Positions 55,437 to 64,000 of a stretch of DNA of 64,000 bases are shown one piece after another. The stretch spans positions 1,426,001 through 1,490,000 of the forward strand of contig NZ_CP029210.1 in the NCBI RefSeq assembly GCF_003100395.1, in the 5' to 3' direction. This stretch comes from Aquabacterium olei. Its GTDB lineage: Bacteria; Pseudomonadota; Gammaproteobacteria; Burkholderiales; Burkholderiaceae_C. A model generated the notes under the pieces. The model worked only from the letters and a program-made list of their open reading frames with translations. It had not been told where the DNA came from and did no database searches. How positions within the stretch are numbered: the first letter of the stretch is position 1; every line of letters begins with the position of its first letter. The translations under genes were made by a program, and so were the position numbers.

Positions 55437-56267
55437 TCAGAAGGGGGCGCTGACAGCGACGTCCACCGCCACCGTGTTCAACGGAGGCGGCTGCGGGCAG
55501 GCGGTGTCGTCGGCCAGCCATTCGGCCACTTGTCTGGCCACCCAGGCCCCATCGTCGACCGGGATGTCATGTCCGGCTGTCGGGTGGGTGTGCAGACGCA
55601 GCCCCCAAGCGGTGGCGAGACGCGCAGAGCAGCTCGGGTGAACCAGCTCGTCGCCCGCGCTGTTGAGCAACAGCAGCGGCACGTCGGGCGCGCTGTCGGC
55701 GCGGTAACGCGCGGCCGCCCACAGCTGTCGCAGCCCGTTCAGTCGACTCACGGGGTGACTGGATCGCAGGCTGAGCCAGGCGGCCAGCAGGGCCTGACGC
55801 GGGCCAGGGTGACGGGTCGTCATCCGCATGATGCCGTCCTCCCATTCCAGCGAGGTGCCGCTGAGAATCAGCCGCGCGATGCGGCGGTACTGCTGTGGCT
55901 GCAGTCGGTGCCAGAAGGGGCTGTAAGGGCGCAGGCTCGTGTTGACGAGCACGCAGCGATGCAACTCGTCCGGGTGCGTCCGGGCCCATTCCGTGGCAAC
56001 CATCGCACCCAGCGACATGGCAAGAACGTGGCAGGGGCGGTCCACTCCACGCGCACGAAGGTCGCTTCGTACGGCTTCCACCATGTCGACCACACGCGTG
56101 GGGCTCGGCTCACGCCAGCGCGCCCCGTTGCCAGGCAGGTCGGGTGTGATGATGAGGCTGCCGAGTGGCAGCGCCGCTTGCAGGGTCTGCACGAACCCGC
56201 CCCAGTGACCACTTTCGCGCAGCAGGCCGCGCAGCAGGATCCAGATGGGCGGCGAAGTGTCTGGCAT
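55437..56267 (-). CDS. Alpha/beta-fold hydrolase
   Basis: A 276-residue protein without signal peptide: strand WILLRGLLRESGHW, nucleophile elbow VLAMSLGAMVA, catalytic Asp in NSAGDELVHPSCS and His in AGHDIPVDD. Substrate unknown. Start chosen at the ATG at 56267 (MPDTSPP), 10 bp behind the M14 peptidase gene, so likely co-transcribed with it. Confidence 0.82.
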   Translation of the reverse strand: MPDTSPPIWILLRGLLRESGHWGGFVQTLQAALPLGSLIITPDLPGNGARWREPSPTRVVDMVEAVRSDLRARGVDRPCHVLAMSLGAMVATEWARTHPDELHRCVLVNTSLRPYSPFWHRLQPQQYRRIARLILSGTSLEWEDGIMRMTTRHPGPRQALLAAWLSLRSSHPVSRLNGLRQLWAAARYRADSAPDVPLLLLNSAGDELVHPSCSARLATAWGLRLHTHPTAGHDIPVDDGAWVARQVAEWLADDTACPQPPPLNTVAVDVAVSAPF

Positions 56268-56277
56268 GGCGCGGCTC

Positions 56278-57375
56278 CTATCGCAGTTCCGGTCTGTGGG
56301 CGTACCAGCGGCGCAGGGCATCCAGCCGCAAGGTTTCTCGGGCTTCGGCTGCAGGAAGCCAGCGCCGGTGTCCGATGGCAGCACGCGCCAGAAAATCCAT
56401 CAGGCCCAGATGCCGGCGCAGCACGCGCTGCTGCCGATGGTCGATGAGCGGGTTGAAAATCCCGTGGCGGTTGAAGAGCTGTCGGGGGTTCTTCTTGACC
56501 CACAGCCAGGAGCCCATCTCCAGCGTCAGCGGCAGGAAGAGGTGGCCGGGATGGCCGGTCAGCGCGCGCAGGTACAGGTGGTCCCACAGGTCGCCATGGG
56601 TGAGGTATTGCTGGCTCTGCGGCTCGAACACGTAGGGGTGATGGGCATAGCCCTGGTCGAGGATGCAGCGCAGCGCGTGGAGTTCGGCCAGGTGCGGCAG
56701 TGGCCGCGTCGTGTGGGCGTACGGAAACCACAGCCGGTCCTGCACGCCGAAGCCGGAATGGCAGTCGAGCGCGATGCTGAACGGACGAGACAGCAGTTCG
56801 CGCTCGATGGTGTCGCACAGCGCCTGGCTTTCGGGCTGCATGGGCTGCCCGGCCGGGCCGCGGTACCACGGCAGGAGGGCGCTCAGCCGCTGACCGCCGA
56901 TCAGGAAGGGGACGGGTTCCTCTGCTTCCAGGGGCGCGTTGCGCATGAGGTCGACCCCCTGCGCGTTGGCCCGGGTGCCGCGCCAGAGCCCGCCCGGGTT
57001 CACCAGCGGCATGAACACCATGCGAAGGCTTTCCAGCTGCCGGTGCAGCAGCGTGTCCCATTTGAGGCGTTCGATCACGGTGCGCAGAAAGGTCATCACC
57101 ACCTGCGAGCCGATTCGCTCCAGCCCGTGAACCCCGCCGACAAAGGCCACAGCCGGGTGGGTGACATCGTGGCTGCCCAGGCTGATCACGGGCACATCGA
57201 ACTGCACCGGGCCGCAGTCCACCTTGCAGGCCATCCGCGCCTGGACGTGCCGGCCCCCGGCATCGATCAGCCGAAGAAGGTCATCGAGTTCGGGGAGGTG
57301 CGGGAGCAAGCTGGGGGCTGGGCCCCTTGGATTGGCGCCCCGTGGTCGGATGGGCCGATGGTGCCCGGTCACCAT
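56278..57375 (-). CDS. M14-family zinc carboxypeptidase-like protein
   Basis: A 365-residue cytosolic protein. Zinc ligands appear in GGVHGLERIGS (H and E) and DCHSGFG (His), with the catalytic Glu in LTLEMGSWLW. The arginine-bearing NPGGLWRGTRANAQGVDLMRN block is shared with M14/succinylglutamate-desuccinylase-like proteins. Likely cleaves a C-terminal residue or a small amide; substrate unknown. First gene of the pair with the hydrolase. Confidence 0.83.
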   Translation of the reverse strand: MVTGHHRPIRPRGANPRGPAPSLLPHLPELDDLLRLIDAGGRHVQARMACKVDCGPVQFDVPVISLGSHDVTHPAVAFVGGVHGLERIGSQVVMTFLRTVIERLKWDTLLHRQLESLRMVFMPLVNPGGLWRGTRANAQGVDLMRNAPLEAEEPVPFLIGGQRLSALLPWYRGPAGQPMQPESQALCDTIERELLSRPFSIALDCHSGFGVQDRLWFPYAHTTRPLPHLAELHALRCILDQGYAHHPYVFEPQSQQYLTHGDLWDHLYLRALTGHPGHLFLPLTLEMGSWLWVKKNPRQLFNRHGIFNPLIDHRQQRVLRRHLGLMDFLARAAIGHRRWLPAAEARETLRLDALRRWYAHRPELR

Positions 57376-57450
57376 GTCAGTTTGAAGACAGGGTTGACTG
57401 TCATGGATCCGTCACACGCCCCGGGTACCGTGCGCGGCGGAGGATCACCC

Positions 57451-57582
57451 ATGCTTCACACCGTCATCCGTTCGCGCCGCCTGTATCGCTCGATGGCCCT
57501 GGGGCTTGCCTTGCTCGCGGGCTTGTGGGAATGCGGGGCGCTGATGCGGTCGCGTCTCAGTGGGTGGGCCGCCCACCGCTGA
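57451..57582 (+). CDS. Small basic one-helix protein
   Basis: A 43-residue reading frame with a near-perfect ribosome site (GGAGG, 7 bp before ATG). It encodes a basic start (MLHTVIRSRRLYRS), one hydrophobic helix (MALGLALLAGLWECGAL) and an arginine-containing end. It fills the gap between two minus-strand genes and overlaps the 3' end of the esterase by 26 bp. I recognise no named family. Confidence 0.5.
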   Translation: MLHTVIRSRRLYRSMALGLALLAGLWECGALMRSRLSGWAAHR

Positions 57583-58573
57583 GCGGTGTTCGCCACCCGG
57601 GAAGCCCGCCCAGAAAGCGATCGACGGCATCGGTGTAGGTGCCGGGCTCTCCCAGCGTGGCGTTGATCTCGCCGTGGGAAAGGTCCACCGGAAGTACCTG
57701 GACCTGAGGTGCGCCGGCCGGCACCCGCGCAGAAAAGTCGCGCGCCTGCTGACATGATTCGGCGCGGCGTGCGCTGCACACCGCCAGAATGGGCGCGACG
57801 GGACGCGTCAGTTGGTGCGCGGGTGAGGCTGCCAGCCAGTCAGCGCGATCCGGTCCGAACGCCCGGTCATACAGGCCGGGGTGCCGCGCCTCCATGATGC
57901 GCACGACATCGAAGGCGGCGCTGTCCAGGCACACTGTGCCCAGCCACGGCCGGGCCCCTTCCACCTGTGCGCGCTCCGGGCGTGCGGAGAGTAGCGCGAC
58001 CAGGTGGGCGCCGGCCGAGTGGCCCATGAGCACCACGCGTGCCGGGTCGGCACCCCAGGATGCGGCGCGACCCTGCACCGCGGTCAGGGCGCGGGCCACT
58101 TCACGGGCCTGTTGATCGGGCGCGGTGTCGGGCCGCATCGGGTAGTTCACGGAGACCAGCGCGACGCCGTGCGACACCCAGTGGCGGACCTTGTTTTCCA
58201 CCACGGGCGCGTGGGCCTTGTCGCCTCGGGCCCACCCGCCGCCGTGCACCATGAAGAGGATGGGCATTGGTTGCGCGTCGGCAGGCCGTTGCGGCAGGTA
58301 GACGTCGTACCGATGCGCGGCGGTCGGGCCGTAAGACTGGTCCGCCAGACGCTTCACGCCCGCGGGCAACCCGCGGAAGGCGCGGCCTGTGCCAGGCGCT
58401 TCTTCCATGTCCTGCTCGGCCGCATCCAGACGGGCTGCCTGCCGCGCATGCAGCAGATCACGCAACGGGCCGGCCACTGCCGGGGCGGTCAGTGCCTGCA
58501 GGCCGATCCACCAGGAGATCGCCAAGGCAAGCCATCGGTGACGCGGTGGCACGGCAAGGCGGCGTGAATGCAT
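57557..58573 (-). CDS. Exported alpha/beta hydrolase (esterase/lipase-like)
   Basis: A 338-residue protein with a signal peptide (RWLALAISWWIGLQALTAPAVAG). Oxyanion motif MVHGGGWARGD, nucleophile elbow LMGHSAGAHLVAL, and the catalytic His in DLSHGEINATLG place it in the HSL-like/acetyl-esterase group. The frame stays open far upstream only by antisense codon bias; the ATG at 58573 is the real start because the signal peptide begins there. Divergent from ldcA. Confidence 0.87.
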   Translation of the reverse strand: MHSRRLAVPPRHRWLALAISWWIGLQALTAPAVAGPLRDLLHARQAARLDAAEQDMEEAPGTGRAFRGLPAGVKRLADQSYGPTAAHRYDVYLPQRPADAQPMPILFMVHGGGWARGDKAHAPVVENKVRHWVSHGVALVSVNYPMRPDTAPDQQAREVARALTAVQGRAASWGADPARVVLMGHSAGAHLVALLSARPERAQVEGARPWLGTVCLDSAAFDVVRIMEARHPGLYDRAFGPDRADWLAASPAHQLTRPVAPILAVCSARRAESCQQARDFSARVPAGAPQVQVLPVDLSHGEINATLGEPGTYTDAVDRFLGGLPGWRTPLSGGRPTH

Positions 58574-58657
58574 GGACGGTCCTGGGTGTGGTGTTTCTGG
58601 TTGACTCAATGGTTCGCAGCCCCGCGGCGTTGACACACCATACGCGACAATGCGCGC

Positions 58658-59602
58658 ATGAGTACCGCCCGCAATGACCTCGTCCTGTTCAGTCCCTCCG
58701 GCATCGTGGCCAGGGCCGCACCCGTGCGCAAGGCCGCCCGTCGGCTCAAGGCCATGGGCTTCGATGTGCGCGTCGACGAGGCCGCGTTGCTCAAGCAGCA
58801 GCGTTTTGCCGGCGACGACGATACCCGGCTGGCGGCCCTGCATCGCATAGCCGGCGAGGCCCCAGCGGTGGCGCTGGCCACCCGCGGAGGGTATGGCCTG
58901 AGCCGCCTGCTCGATCGGCTGGACTGGAAGGCCATGCAGCGCAGCGTGGAGCAGGGTACGGCCTGGGTCGGTTACAGCGACATGACGGCCTTGCACCTCG
59001 CTGCGCTGGCTCACGGTGCGGCAGGCGCGGCGCAGCCCGGCGAGGGGGTGCGTGCGGGCCTGTGGGCAGGGCCCATGGCGTGCGACGATTTCGGCCGCGA
59101 CGACAGCGATCTGGGTGGCGACGACGTCACGCAGGACACGTTCTCCGAGGCGATGTCGGGTGAACTGGAGGCCGTGGGCTTCCGCACCGAAGCGGGCTTC
59201 GATGGCCTCGAGACCAGCGGGCGGCTGTGGGGGGGCAACCTGGCCATCGTGCAGGCCCTGCTGGGCACGCCGCACTTCCCGAGGGTACGCGGCGGCGTTC
59301 TGTTCCTGGAAGACGTCAACGAGCACCCCTACCGCATCGAGCGCGCCTTGCTGCAGCTGCACCAGGCCGGTGTGCTGGCCCAGCAGAAGGCCATCGTGCT
59401 GGGCGCGTTCACCGAGTACCGCAAGTCGCCGCTGGACCGCGGCTACAACCTCAAGACCGTCATCGCCCATCTGCGCAGCGTCTGCCCCGCGCCCATCCTC
59501 ACGGGTCTGCCGTTCGGGCATGTGCCGGTGAAGGTGTGCCTGCCGGTGGGGCGCAAGGTGAACCTCATGGTGCAAGGACGCGACGCGTTCATCCTCTGGT
59601 GA
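58658..59602 (+). CDS. ldcA: LD-carboxypeptidase (muramoyltetrapeptide carboxypeptidase)
   Basis: A 314-residue S66-family serine peptidase acting on the L,D bond of recycled murein tetrapeptides. LVLFSPSGIVA at the start, LATRGGYGLSRLLDRLDW, the nucleophile Ser in WVGYSDMTALHLA, RLWGGNLAIVQALLGTPHFP with the Glu in LFLEDVNEHPYRIER, and the His in GLPFGHVPVKVCLPVG. No signal peptide: cytosolic. Confidence 0.92.
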   Translation: MSTARNDLVLFSPSGIVARAAPVRKAARRLKAMGFDVRVDEAALLKQQRFAGDDDTRLAALHRIAGEAPAVALATRGGYGLSRLLDRLDWKAMQRSVEQGTAWVGYSDMTALHLAALAHGAAGAAQPGEGVRAGLWAGPMACDDFGRDDSDLGGDDVTQDTFSEAMSGELEAVGFRTEAGFDGLETSGRLWGGNLAIVQALLGTPHFPRVRGGVLFLEDVNEHPYRIERALLQLHQAGVLAQQKAIVLGAFTEYRKSPLDRGYNLKTVIAHLRSVCPAPILTGLPFGHVPVKVCLPVGRKVNLMVQGRDAFILW

Positions 59603-59647
59603 CAAGCCCTGGGTGAAGCCGGTGCCGGGCGGGCCCACAATAGCCCC

Positions 59648-61909
59648 ATGCGCAAACTGAGGGACTTGTTTCGCCGCGGTGTGACCATCTCGCGGATCGC
59701 CATGACGGGCGGTCTGCTGCTGGCGCTGGCTGCCTGCCACAACAACCCGTATCCGGCGGGCGCGGAGCGCGAGAACACGCTCTACACCGCCTTCAACGAG
59801 CGCTCGCCCCGTTACCTGGATCCGACCTCGTCCTACAGCAGCAACGAAACGCCGTTCACCTACCAGGTCTACGAGCCGCTGTACGGCTATCACTACCTCA
59901 AGCGGCCTTACGAGCTGGTGCCCAAGGCTGCAGCGGCGGTGGTCCAGCCACGGTATGTGGACAAGGCCGGCAAGCCGCTGCCGGACGATGCCCCGGCCGA
60001 CCAGATTGCCGAAAGCATCTACGAAATTCCGCTCAAGCGCGGCATCCTGTACGCACCGCATCCGGCCTTCGCCAGGGATGAGCAGGGGCACTACCGCTAT
60101 CACCGTCTGCAGCCCGGTGAGGTGGGTGACAAGCGCAGCCCCTGGGCCTTCGGGCACACGGGCACGCGCGAACTGGTGGCAGACGATTACGTCTACGCCA
60201 TCAAGCGCCACGCCACCACGCGCACGGCCGCGCCGGTGTTCGGCATCTTCTCCGAGTACGTGGTCGGGCTGGCCGAGTACGGCAAGCTCATCCGCGAGGA
60301 AGACAAGAAGCTGCGCGCCGGGCTGCCGCCCACCTCGCGCGACAAGCCCTTTCTCGATTTCCGCCGCTGGCCGCTGGCCGGCGCCCAGGCCATCGACAGC
60401 CACACGCTGCGCATCCGCATCATCGGCAAGTACCCGCAGTGGAAGTACTGGATGGCCATGACCTTTCTGGCGCCGGTGCCCTGGGAAGCCGATGCCTTCT
60501 ATGCGCAGCCCGGCATGGCAGCCAACGGCCTGTCGCTGAACACCTGGCCGGTGGGCACGGGGCCCTACATGATGGCCGAGTTCATCCAGGACCGCCGCCA
60601 CGTGCTCAAGCGCAACCCCAACTACCGCGGTGAGCCCTATCCGTGCGAAGGGCAGCCTCAGGACAAGGCACTGGGCTTCCTGGTCGATTGCGGCAAGCCC
60701 ACGCCGTTCGTGGACACGGTGGTGTTCAGCCTGGAGAAGGAGTCCGTGCCGCAGGATGCCAAGTTCCGGCAAGGCTATCTGGACGTGCCCGAGTTCGACC
60801 AGATGAGCTATGGCAACGCCTACAAGATCCAGATGGAAGACTCCGACCGGTTCAACAAGGAGTTCACCGACAAGGGCATCGTGATCAGGCGAACGGTGGA
60901 CCTTTCGTCTCGCTACATGGGCTTCAACTGGCTGGACCCGGTGGTGGGGCAGGGCGACACGCCCGAGCAGCGCGTGCGCAACCGCAAGCTGCGGCAGGCC
61001 CTGTCGATCGCCATCGACTGGGATGAGTACAACCGCATCTTCCCGAAGGCGGCCGGTGAGGTGGCCCAGGGCCCCCTGCCAGGCGGGGTGTTCGGCTCAC
61101 GGCACGGCACACGCGAGGGCCTCAACCCGGTCACCCATCGCTGGGTGGACGGTCTGGCCGTGCGCCGCCCGATCGAAGACGCCCGCAAGCTGCTCGCTGA
61201 AGCCGGCTACCCCGATGGCCGCGATGCCCGCACCGGCAGGCCGCTGGTACTGAACTACGACTTCGGCGCACCGGCCACACCGGAAGCCAAGGCCACGCTG
61301 GACTGGACGAGCAAGCAGTTCGCCAGGCTGGGCATCCAGCTGGAGGTGCGTGCCACCGACTACAACCAGTTTCAGGACAAGGTGCGTCGTGGCAAGCACC
61401 AGATCTTCACCTGGGGCTGGCTGGCCGACTACCCGGATGCCGAGAACTTCCTCTTCCTGCTGTACGGCCCGGGTGCCAAGTCGGTGCACGACGGCGAGAA
61501 CGCGGCCAACTACCAGAACCCCGAGTACGACCGCCTGTACAGCCGCCTGCGCCTGATGGACGACGGCCCGGCCAAGCAGGCGGTGATCGACCAGATGGTG
61601 CGCATCCTCCAGGAAGATGCGCCCTGGTCGTGGGGGTACTTTCCGTATGCGTCCGGGGCCTATCACCGCTGGCTGCACAACGGCAAGCCCAGCATCGTGG
61701 TGCGTGACCAGGCGCAGTACTACCGCCTTGACACGGCAGAGCGCACCCGCAGCCTGGCCGAATGGAATCGCCCTGTGTACTGGCCGATTGCCGTGCTGGT
61801 GCTGGCCGTCATCGCCATGGCCTGGTGGGCCGTGCGCACCTTCCGCACCCGCGAGGCGCAGACGGCCCTGCCGCTGCCGGCCGGGCTCCTGAGCAAGCGG
61901 GGTCGCTGA
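59648..61909 (+). CDS. ABC transporter family-5 substrate-binding lipoprotein
   Basis: A 753-residue extracytoplasmic solute-binding protein of the oligopeptide type. Lipobox LAAC puts the lipidated Cys at residue 29 (AACHNNPYP). The family-5 core is visible (FTYQVYEPLYGYHYLKRPYELVP, YMGFNWLDP...RNRKLRQALSIAIDWDEYN). Unusually the C-terminus has a membrane helix (WPIAVLVLAVIAMAWWAVRTF). First of at least three importer genes; its stop overlaps the permease ATG. Confidence 0.9.
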   Translation: MRKLRDLFRRGVTISRIAMTGGLLLALAACHNNPYPAGAERENTLYTAFNERSPRYLDPTSSYSSNETPFTYQVYEPLYGYHYLKRPYELVPKAAAAVVQPRYVDKAGKPLPDDAPADQIAESIYEIPLKRGILYAPHPAFARDEQGHYRYHRLQPGEVGDKRSPWAFGHTGTRELVADDYVYAIKRHATTRTAAPVFGIFSEYVVGLAEYGKLIREEDKKLRAGLPPTSRDKPFLDFRRWPLAGAQAIDSHTLRIRIIGKYPQWKYWMAMTFLAPVPWEADAFYAQPGMAANGLSLNTWPVGTGPYMMAEFIQDRRHVLKRNPNYRGEPYPCEGQPQDKALGFLVDCGKPTPFVDTVVFSLEKESVPQDAKFRQGYLDVPEFDQMSYGNAYKIQMEDSDRFNKEFTDKGIVIRRTVDLSSRYMGFNWLDPVVGQGDTPEQRVRNRKLRQALSIAIDWDEYNRIFPKAAGEVAQGPLPGGVFGSRHGTREGLNPVTHRWVDGLAVRRPIEDARKLLAEAGYPDGRDARTGRPLVLNYDFGAPATPEAKATLDWTSKQFARLGIQLEVRATDYNQFQDKVRRGKHQIFTWGWLADYPDAENFLFLLYGPGAKSVHDGENAANYQNPEYDRLYSRLRLMDDGPAKQAVIDQMVRILQEDAPWSWGYFPYASGAYHRWLHNGKPSIVVRDQAQYYRLDTAERTRSLAEWNRPVYWPIAVLVLAVIAMAWWAVRTFRTREAQTALPLPAGLLSKRGR

Positions 61910-62892
61910 TGCTGAACTACATCCTTCGCCGCCTGGGCTACGGCCTGGTCATTCTGATCGGGGTGAACCTGATCACCTTCGTGCTCTTCTTCACCGTCAA
62001 CACGCCGGACGACATGGCGCGCCTCAACATCGGCGGCAAGCGCGTCACACCCGAGCAGATCGAGAAGTGGAAGGCCGAGCGGGGGTACGACAAGCCCATG
62101 CTCTACAACGACGCGGCCCAGGGCAGAGAGAAGTTCACCGAGACGGTGTTCTGGGATCGCTCCGTGTCCCTGTTCCTGTTCGACTTCGGCCGGGCCGATA
62201 ACGACAGCGCCGGCGACATCGGCTACCAGATCCGCAAGCGCATGGGCGTGAGCCTGCAGCTCACCGTGCCGTTGTTCATCCTCGGCCTGATGGCCAGCGT
62301 CATCTTCGCTTTGTGGCTGGTCATGTTCCGCGGCACACCGGTCGACTTCTGGGGCGTGGTGGTGTGCGTGGTGATGATGTCCATCTCCAGCCTGTTCTAC
62401 ATCATCGTCGGGCAGTACCTGTTCTCGCGCCTGGCGCGGCTGGCGCCCATCTCGGGCTACGCCAACGGGCTCGAGGCCATCCGCTTCCTCGTGCTGCCCA
62501 TCGGCCTGATGCTTGTCGCCAGCCTGGCGGGGCAGGCGCGCTTCTACCGCACCCTGTTCCTTGAAGAGGCGGGCAAGGACTACGTGCGCACCGCTCGCGC
62601 CAAGGGTCTGAAGGAAGCCACCGTGCTGACCCGGCACGTGCTGCGCAACGCCATGCTGCCCATCATCACGAGTGCGGGGGCGTCGTTGCCTTACCTGTTC
62701 ATGGGCGGCCTGGTTACCGAGAGCTTCTTCGGCATCCCGGGGCTGGGCGCCTACACCATCGACGCGATCGCGAGCCAGGACTTCGCCATCGTGCGCACGA
62801 TGGTCTTCCTCGGCTCGGTGCTCTACATCCTGTCGAACATCCTGATCGACGTGGCCTACACCTGGGCCGACCCGCGCGTGCGGATGCAGTGA
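61909..62892 (+). CDS. ABC transporter permease (DppB/YejB-like)
   Basis: A 327-residue inner-membrane permease: MLNYILRRLGYGLVILIGVNLITFVLFF at the start, six helices, and the cytoplasmic coupling (EAA) loop EEAGKDYVRTARAKGLKEATVLTRHVLRNAMLP. It pairs with the next permease. Coupled to the binding-protein gene by TGATG. Confidence 0.93.
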   Translation: MLNYILRRLGYGLVILIGVNLITFVLFFTVNTPDDMARLNIGGKRVTPEQIEKWKAERGYDKPMLYNDAAQGREKFTETVFWDRSVSLFLFDFGRADNDSAGDIGYQIRKRMGVSLQLTVPLFILGLMASVIFALWLVMFRGTPVDFWGVVVCVVMMSISSLFYIIVGQYLFSRLARLAPISGYANGLEAIRFLVLPIGLMLVASLAGQARFYRTLFLEEAGKDYVRTARAKGLKEATVLTRHVLRNAMLPIITSAGASLPYLFMGGLVTESFFGIPGLGAYTIDAIASQDFAIVRTMVFLGSVLYILSNILIDVAYTWADPRVRMQ

Positions 62893-62902
62893 GGCAGCAG
62901 GC

Positions 62903-64000
62903 ATGGGATTCAAACTGGTCATTCTCTGGACAGACGTCGTGCTCTGGCTGATGCTCGGCGGGTTGGCGGCCTACATCGTCCATGTGCGCCGCGACCCCTC
63001 GCTGCGCGCCACCTGGGGCAAGGTCTTCACCAGTGCGCCGGCCATGGCCTCGTGCGTGGTGCTGGTGGCCATGCTGGCCCTGACGCTGACGGACAGCGTG
63101 CACTTCCGACGAGCCCTCACCAGCCAGCCGGGGGCGACCGAGGCATATGACACGCGCACAGAGTCGCTGCTGGATGTCGCGCTGAGCAAGCTGGTTCAGA
63201 GCCGGGAGAAGAGCTACTCGGCACCGCTGGCCACCCACGGTTTCGTGAAGGAAAGCGTGCCGCCGAAGGCCGGTGAGCCGCCGCGCGTGGACGAGCACGG
63301 CGTGCCGCTGCCCCCGCCGCGCGCCTATCCCCGGCTCAAGCACGGTGGCGCCGGTCTGGCTGATCCGGAGGCCGACCATGCCCGTGACCTGATCCAGCGT
63401 CTGCTGGTGGGCATCGCGGCGGGTGCGGTGGTGGCGCTGGCGCTGCGTTGGGCGATGCGCCGTCGCTTCGAACCCGAGGTGCCCCAGGCCTGGCATGCCG
63501 CCTGGCTCGCGGCCGCCGTGCTGTCTGTGATGGTCGCGTGCATCGTGGCGCTCAGCTGGGGGCAGGGCTACCACGTGCTGGGCACCGACCGCACCGGCAA
63601 CGACGTGCTCTACCAGGCGCTCAAGAGCGTGCGAACCGCCTTCGTGATCGGCTCGCTGGCCACCATCGCAACCTTGCCGCTGGCGCTGGCCTTCGGCATT
63701 GCCGCGGGCTACTTCAAGGGCTGGGTCGACGACATCATCCAGTACCTCTACACCGTGCTGTCTTCGGTGCCGAACATCCTGCTGATCGCCGCCTGCGTGC
63801 TGATGGTGCAGGTCTTCCTCGACAAGCACCCCGAGCTTTTCGAGACCGGGCTGGAGCGGGCCGACCTCAAGATCTTCCTGCTGTGCGTGATCCTGGGCGT
63901 GACGGGCTGGGCCGGCCTGTGCCGCCTGTTGCGTGCCGAGACCCTGAAGCTGCGCGAACTCGAGTACGTGCAGGCCGCCGTGGCCTTCGGTGCCGGGCCG
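62903..64000 (+). CDS. ABC transporter permease (DppC/YejE-like), 3' end outside window
   Basis: 366 codons are present, open to the right edge. The N-terminal part has two helices separated by a roughly 120-residue periplasmic loop; then HVLGTDRTGNDVLYQALKSVRTAFVIGSLATI, the DppC-type signature, and further helices. The EAA loop is just beginning (LKLRELEYVQAAVAFGAG) at the cut. No ATPase gene of the importer is in the window. Confidence 0.92.
   Translation, partial: MGFKLVILWTDVVLWLMLGGLAAYIVHVRRDPSLRATWGKVFTSAPAMASCVVLVAMLALTLTDSVHFRRALTSQPGATEAYDTRTESLLDVALSKLVQSREKSYSAPLATHGFVKESVPPKAGEPPRVDEHGVPLPPPRAYPRLKHGGAGLADPEADHARDLIQRLLVGIAAGAVVALALRWAMRRRFEPEVPQAWHAAWLAAAVLSVMVACIVALSWGQGYHVLGTDRTGNDVLYQALKSVRTAFVIGSLATIATLPLALAFGIAAGYFKGWVDDIIQYLYTVLSSVPNILLIAACVLMVQVFLDKHPELFETGLERADLKIFLLCVILGVTGWAGLCRLLRAETLKLRELEYVQAAVAFGAGP

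Noticed and set aside
57557..60772. Open reading frame of 1071 codons on the minus strand through ldcA and the binding-protein gene
   Set aside because: Only the first part (to 58573) is a real esterase. The rest is antisense to two well-supported genes, has no family features and is kept open by high GC at third positions.

Overview
The window is about 64 kb of GC-rich chromosome from a betaproteobacterium, most likely of the order Burkholderiales (Comamonadaceae/Sphaerotilaceae-like). The basis is the strong GC bias at third codon positions, the assimilatory sulfate cluster with a DUF934 gene and a [4Fe-4S] APS reductase, the neighbourhood lysC - tRNA-Ser(GCU) - rdgC, and the ccoI-S-N-O-Q-P-G locus next to an FNR-type regulator and hemN. 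Genus assignment is inference; no rRNA is present. I saw no phage, insertion sequence, integron or CRISPR array. This looks like ordinary core chromosome with one loosely organised accessory/stress block.

Layout: (1) 1-6.2 kb: a truncated DUF3422 gene, an OsmC-like gene, then a reactive-sulfur module: a metallo-beta-lactamase-fold (Blh-like) gene divergent from a BigR-like ArsR repressor, with a SulP permease and a YgaP-like membrane protein behind the repressor. A convergent CsoR-family gene with unusual cysteines, a DUF3592 gene and yfbR follow. (2) 6.1-14.3 kb: a stress/redox block with a zinc dehydrogenase, two SDR proteins (one fused to a DoxX-like membrane domain), small membrane proteins, two ferritin-like proteins, a host-attachment family protein, a c-type cytochrome and a cytosolic Cys-rich copper-storage protein. 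(3) 14.3-17.1 kb: two tandem tRNA-Asn genes and a TonB-dependent receptor preceded by a clear TPP (THI-box) riboswitch. (4) 17.1-25.9 kb: ferredoxin reductase and FdxA, then the sulfate-assimilation operon read on the minus strand (TauE-like, cysI, DUF934, cysH, cysD, cysN, cobA). (5) 25.9-38.9 kb: patatin-like lipoprotein, DUF192 protein, then cbb3 oxidase assembly and structural genes (ccoI, ccoS, ccoN, ccoO, ccoQ, ccoP, ccoG, a shortened FixH), an FNR regulator, hemN and a TauE/DsbD_2-type membrane protein. (6) 39-43.8 kb: icd, a cold-shock protein, clpS-clpA. (7) 43.8-54.2 kb: a minus-strand envelope/proline-isomerase operon (TPR protein, L,D-transpeptidase, ppiA, ppiB, lpxH) divergent from cysS, an AlkA-type glycosylase, accA, tilS, lysC. 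(8) 54.2-64 kb: tRNA-Ser, rdgC, two alpha/beta hydrolases, an M14 peptidase, ldcA and the first three genes of a family-5 peptide ABC importer, the last cut by the window end.

Regulatory logic visible in the sequence: FNR-type half-sites TTGAG-N4-ATCAA lie upstream of ccoN and between fnr and hemN. At ccoN and fnr they have the same distance to a -10 element, so one oxygen-sensing regulator in the window probably controls cbb3 oxidase, itself and anaerobic heme synthesis. The BigR module has an inverted repeat inside two overlapping divergent promoters. The most unusual single item is the TPP riboswitch on a TonB receptor that would otherwise be called a siderophore receptor.
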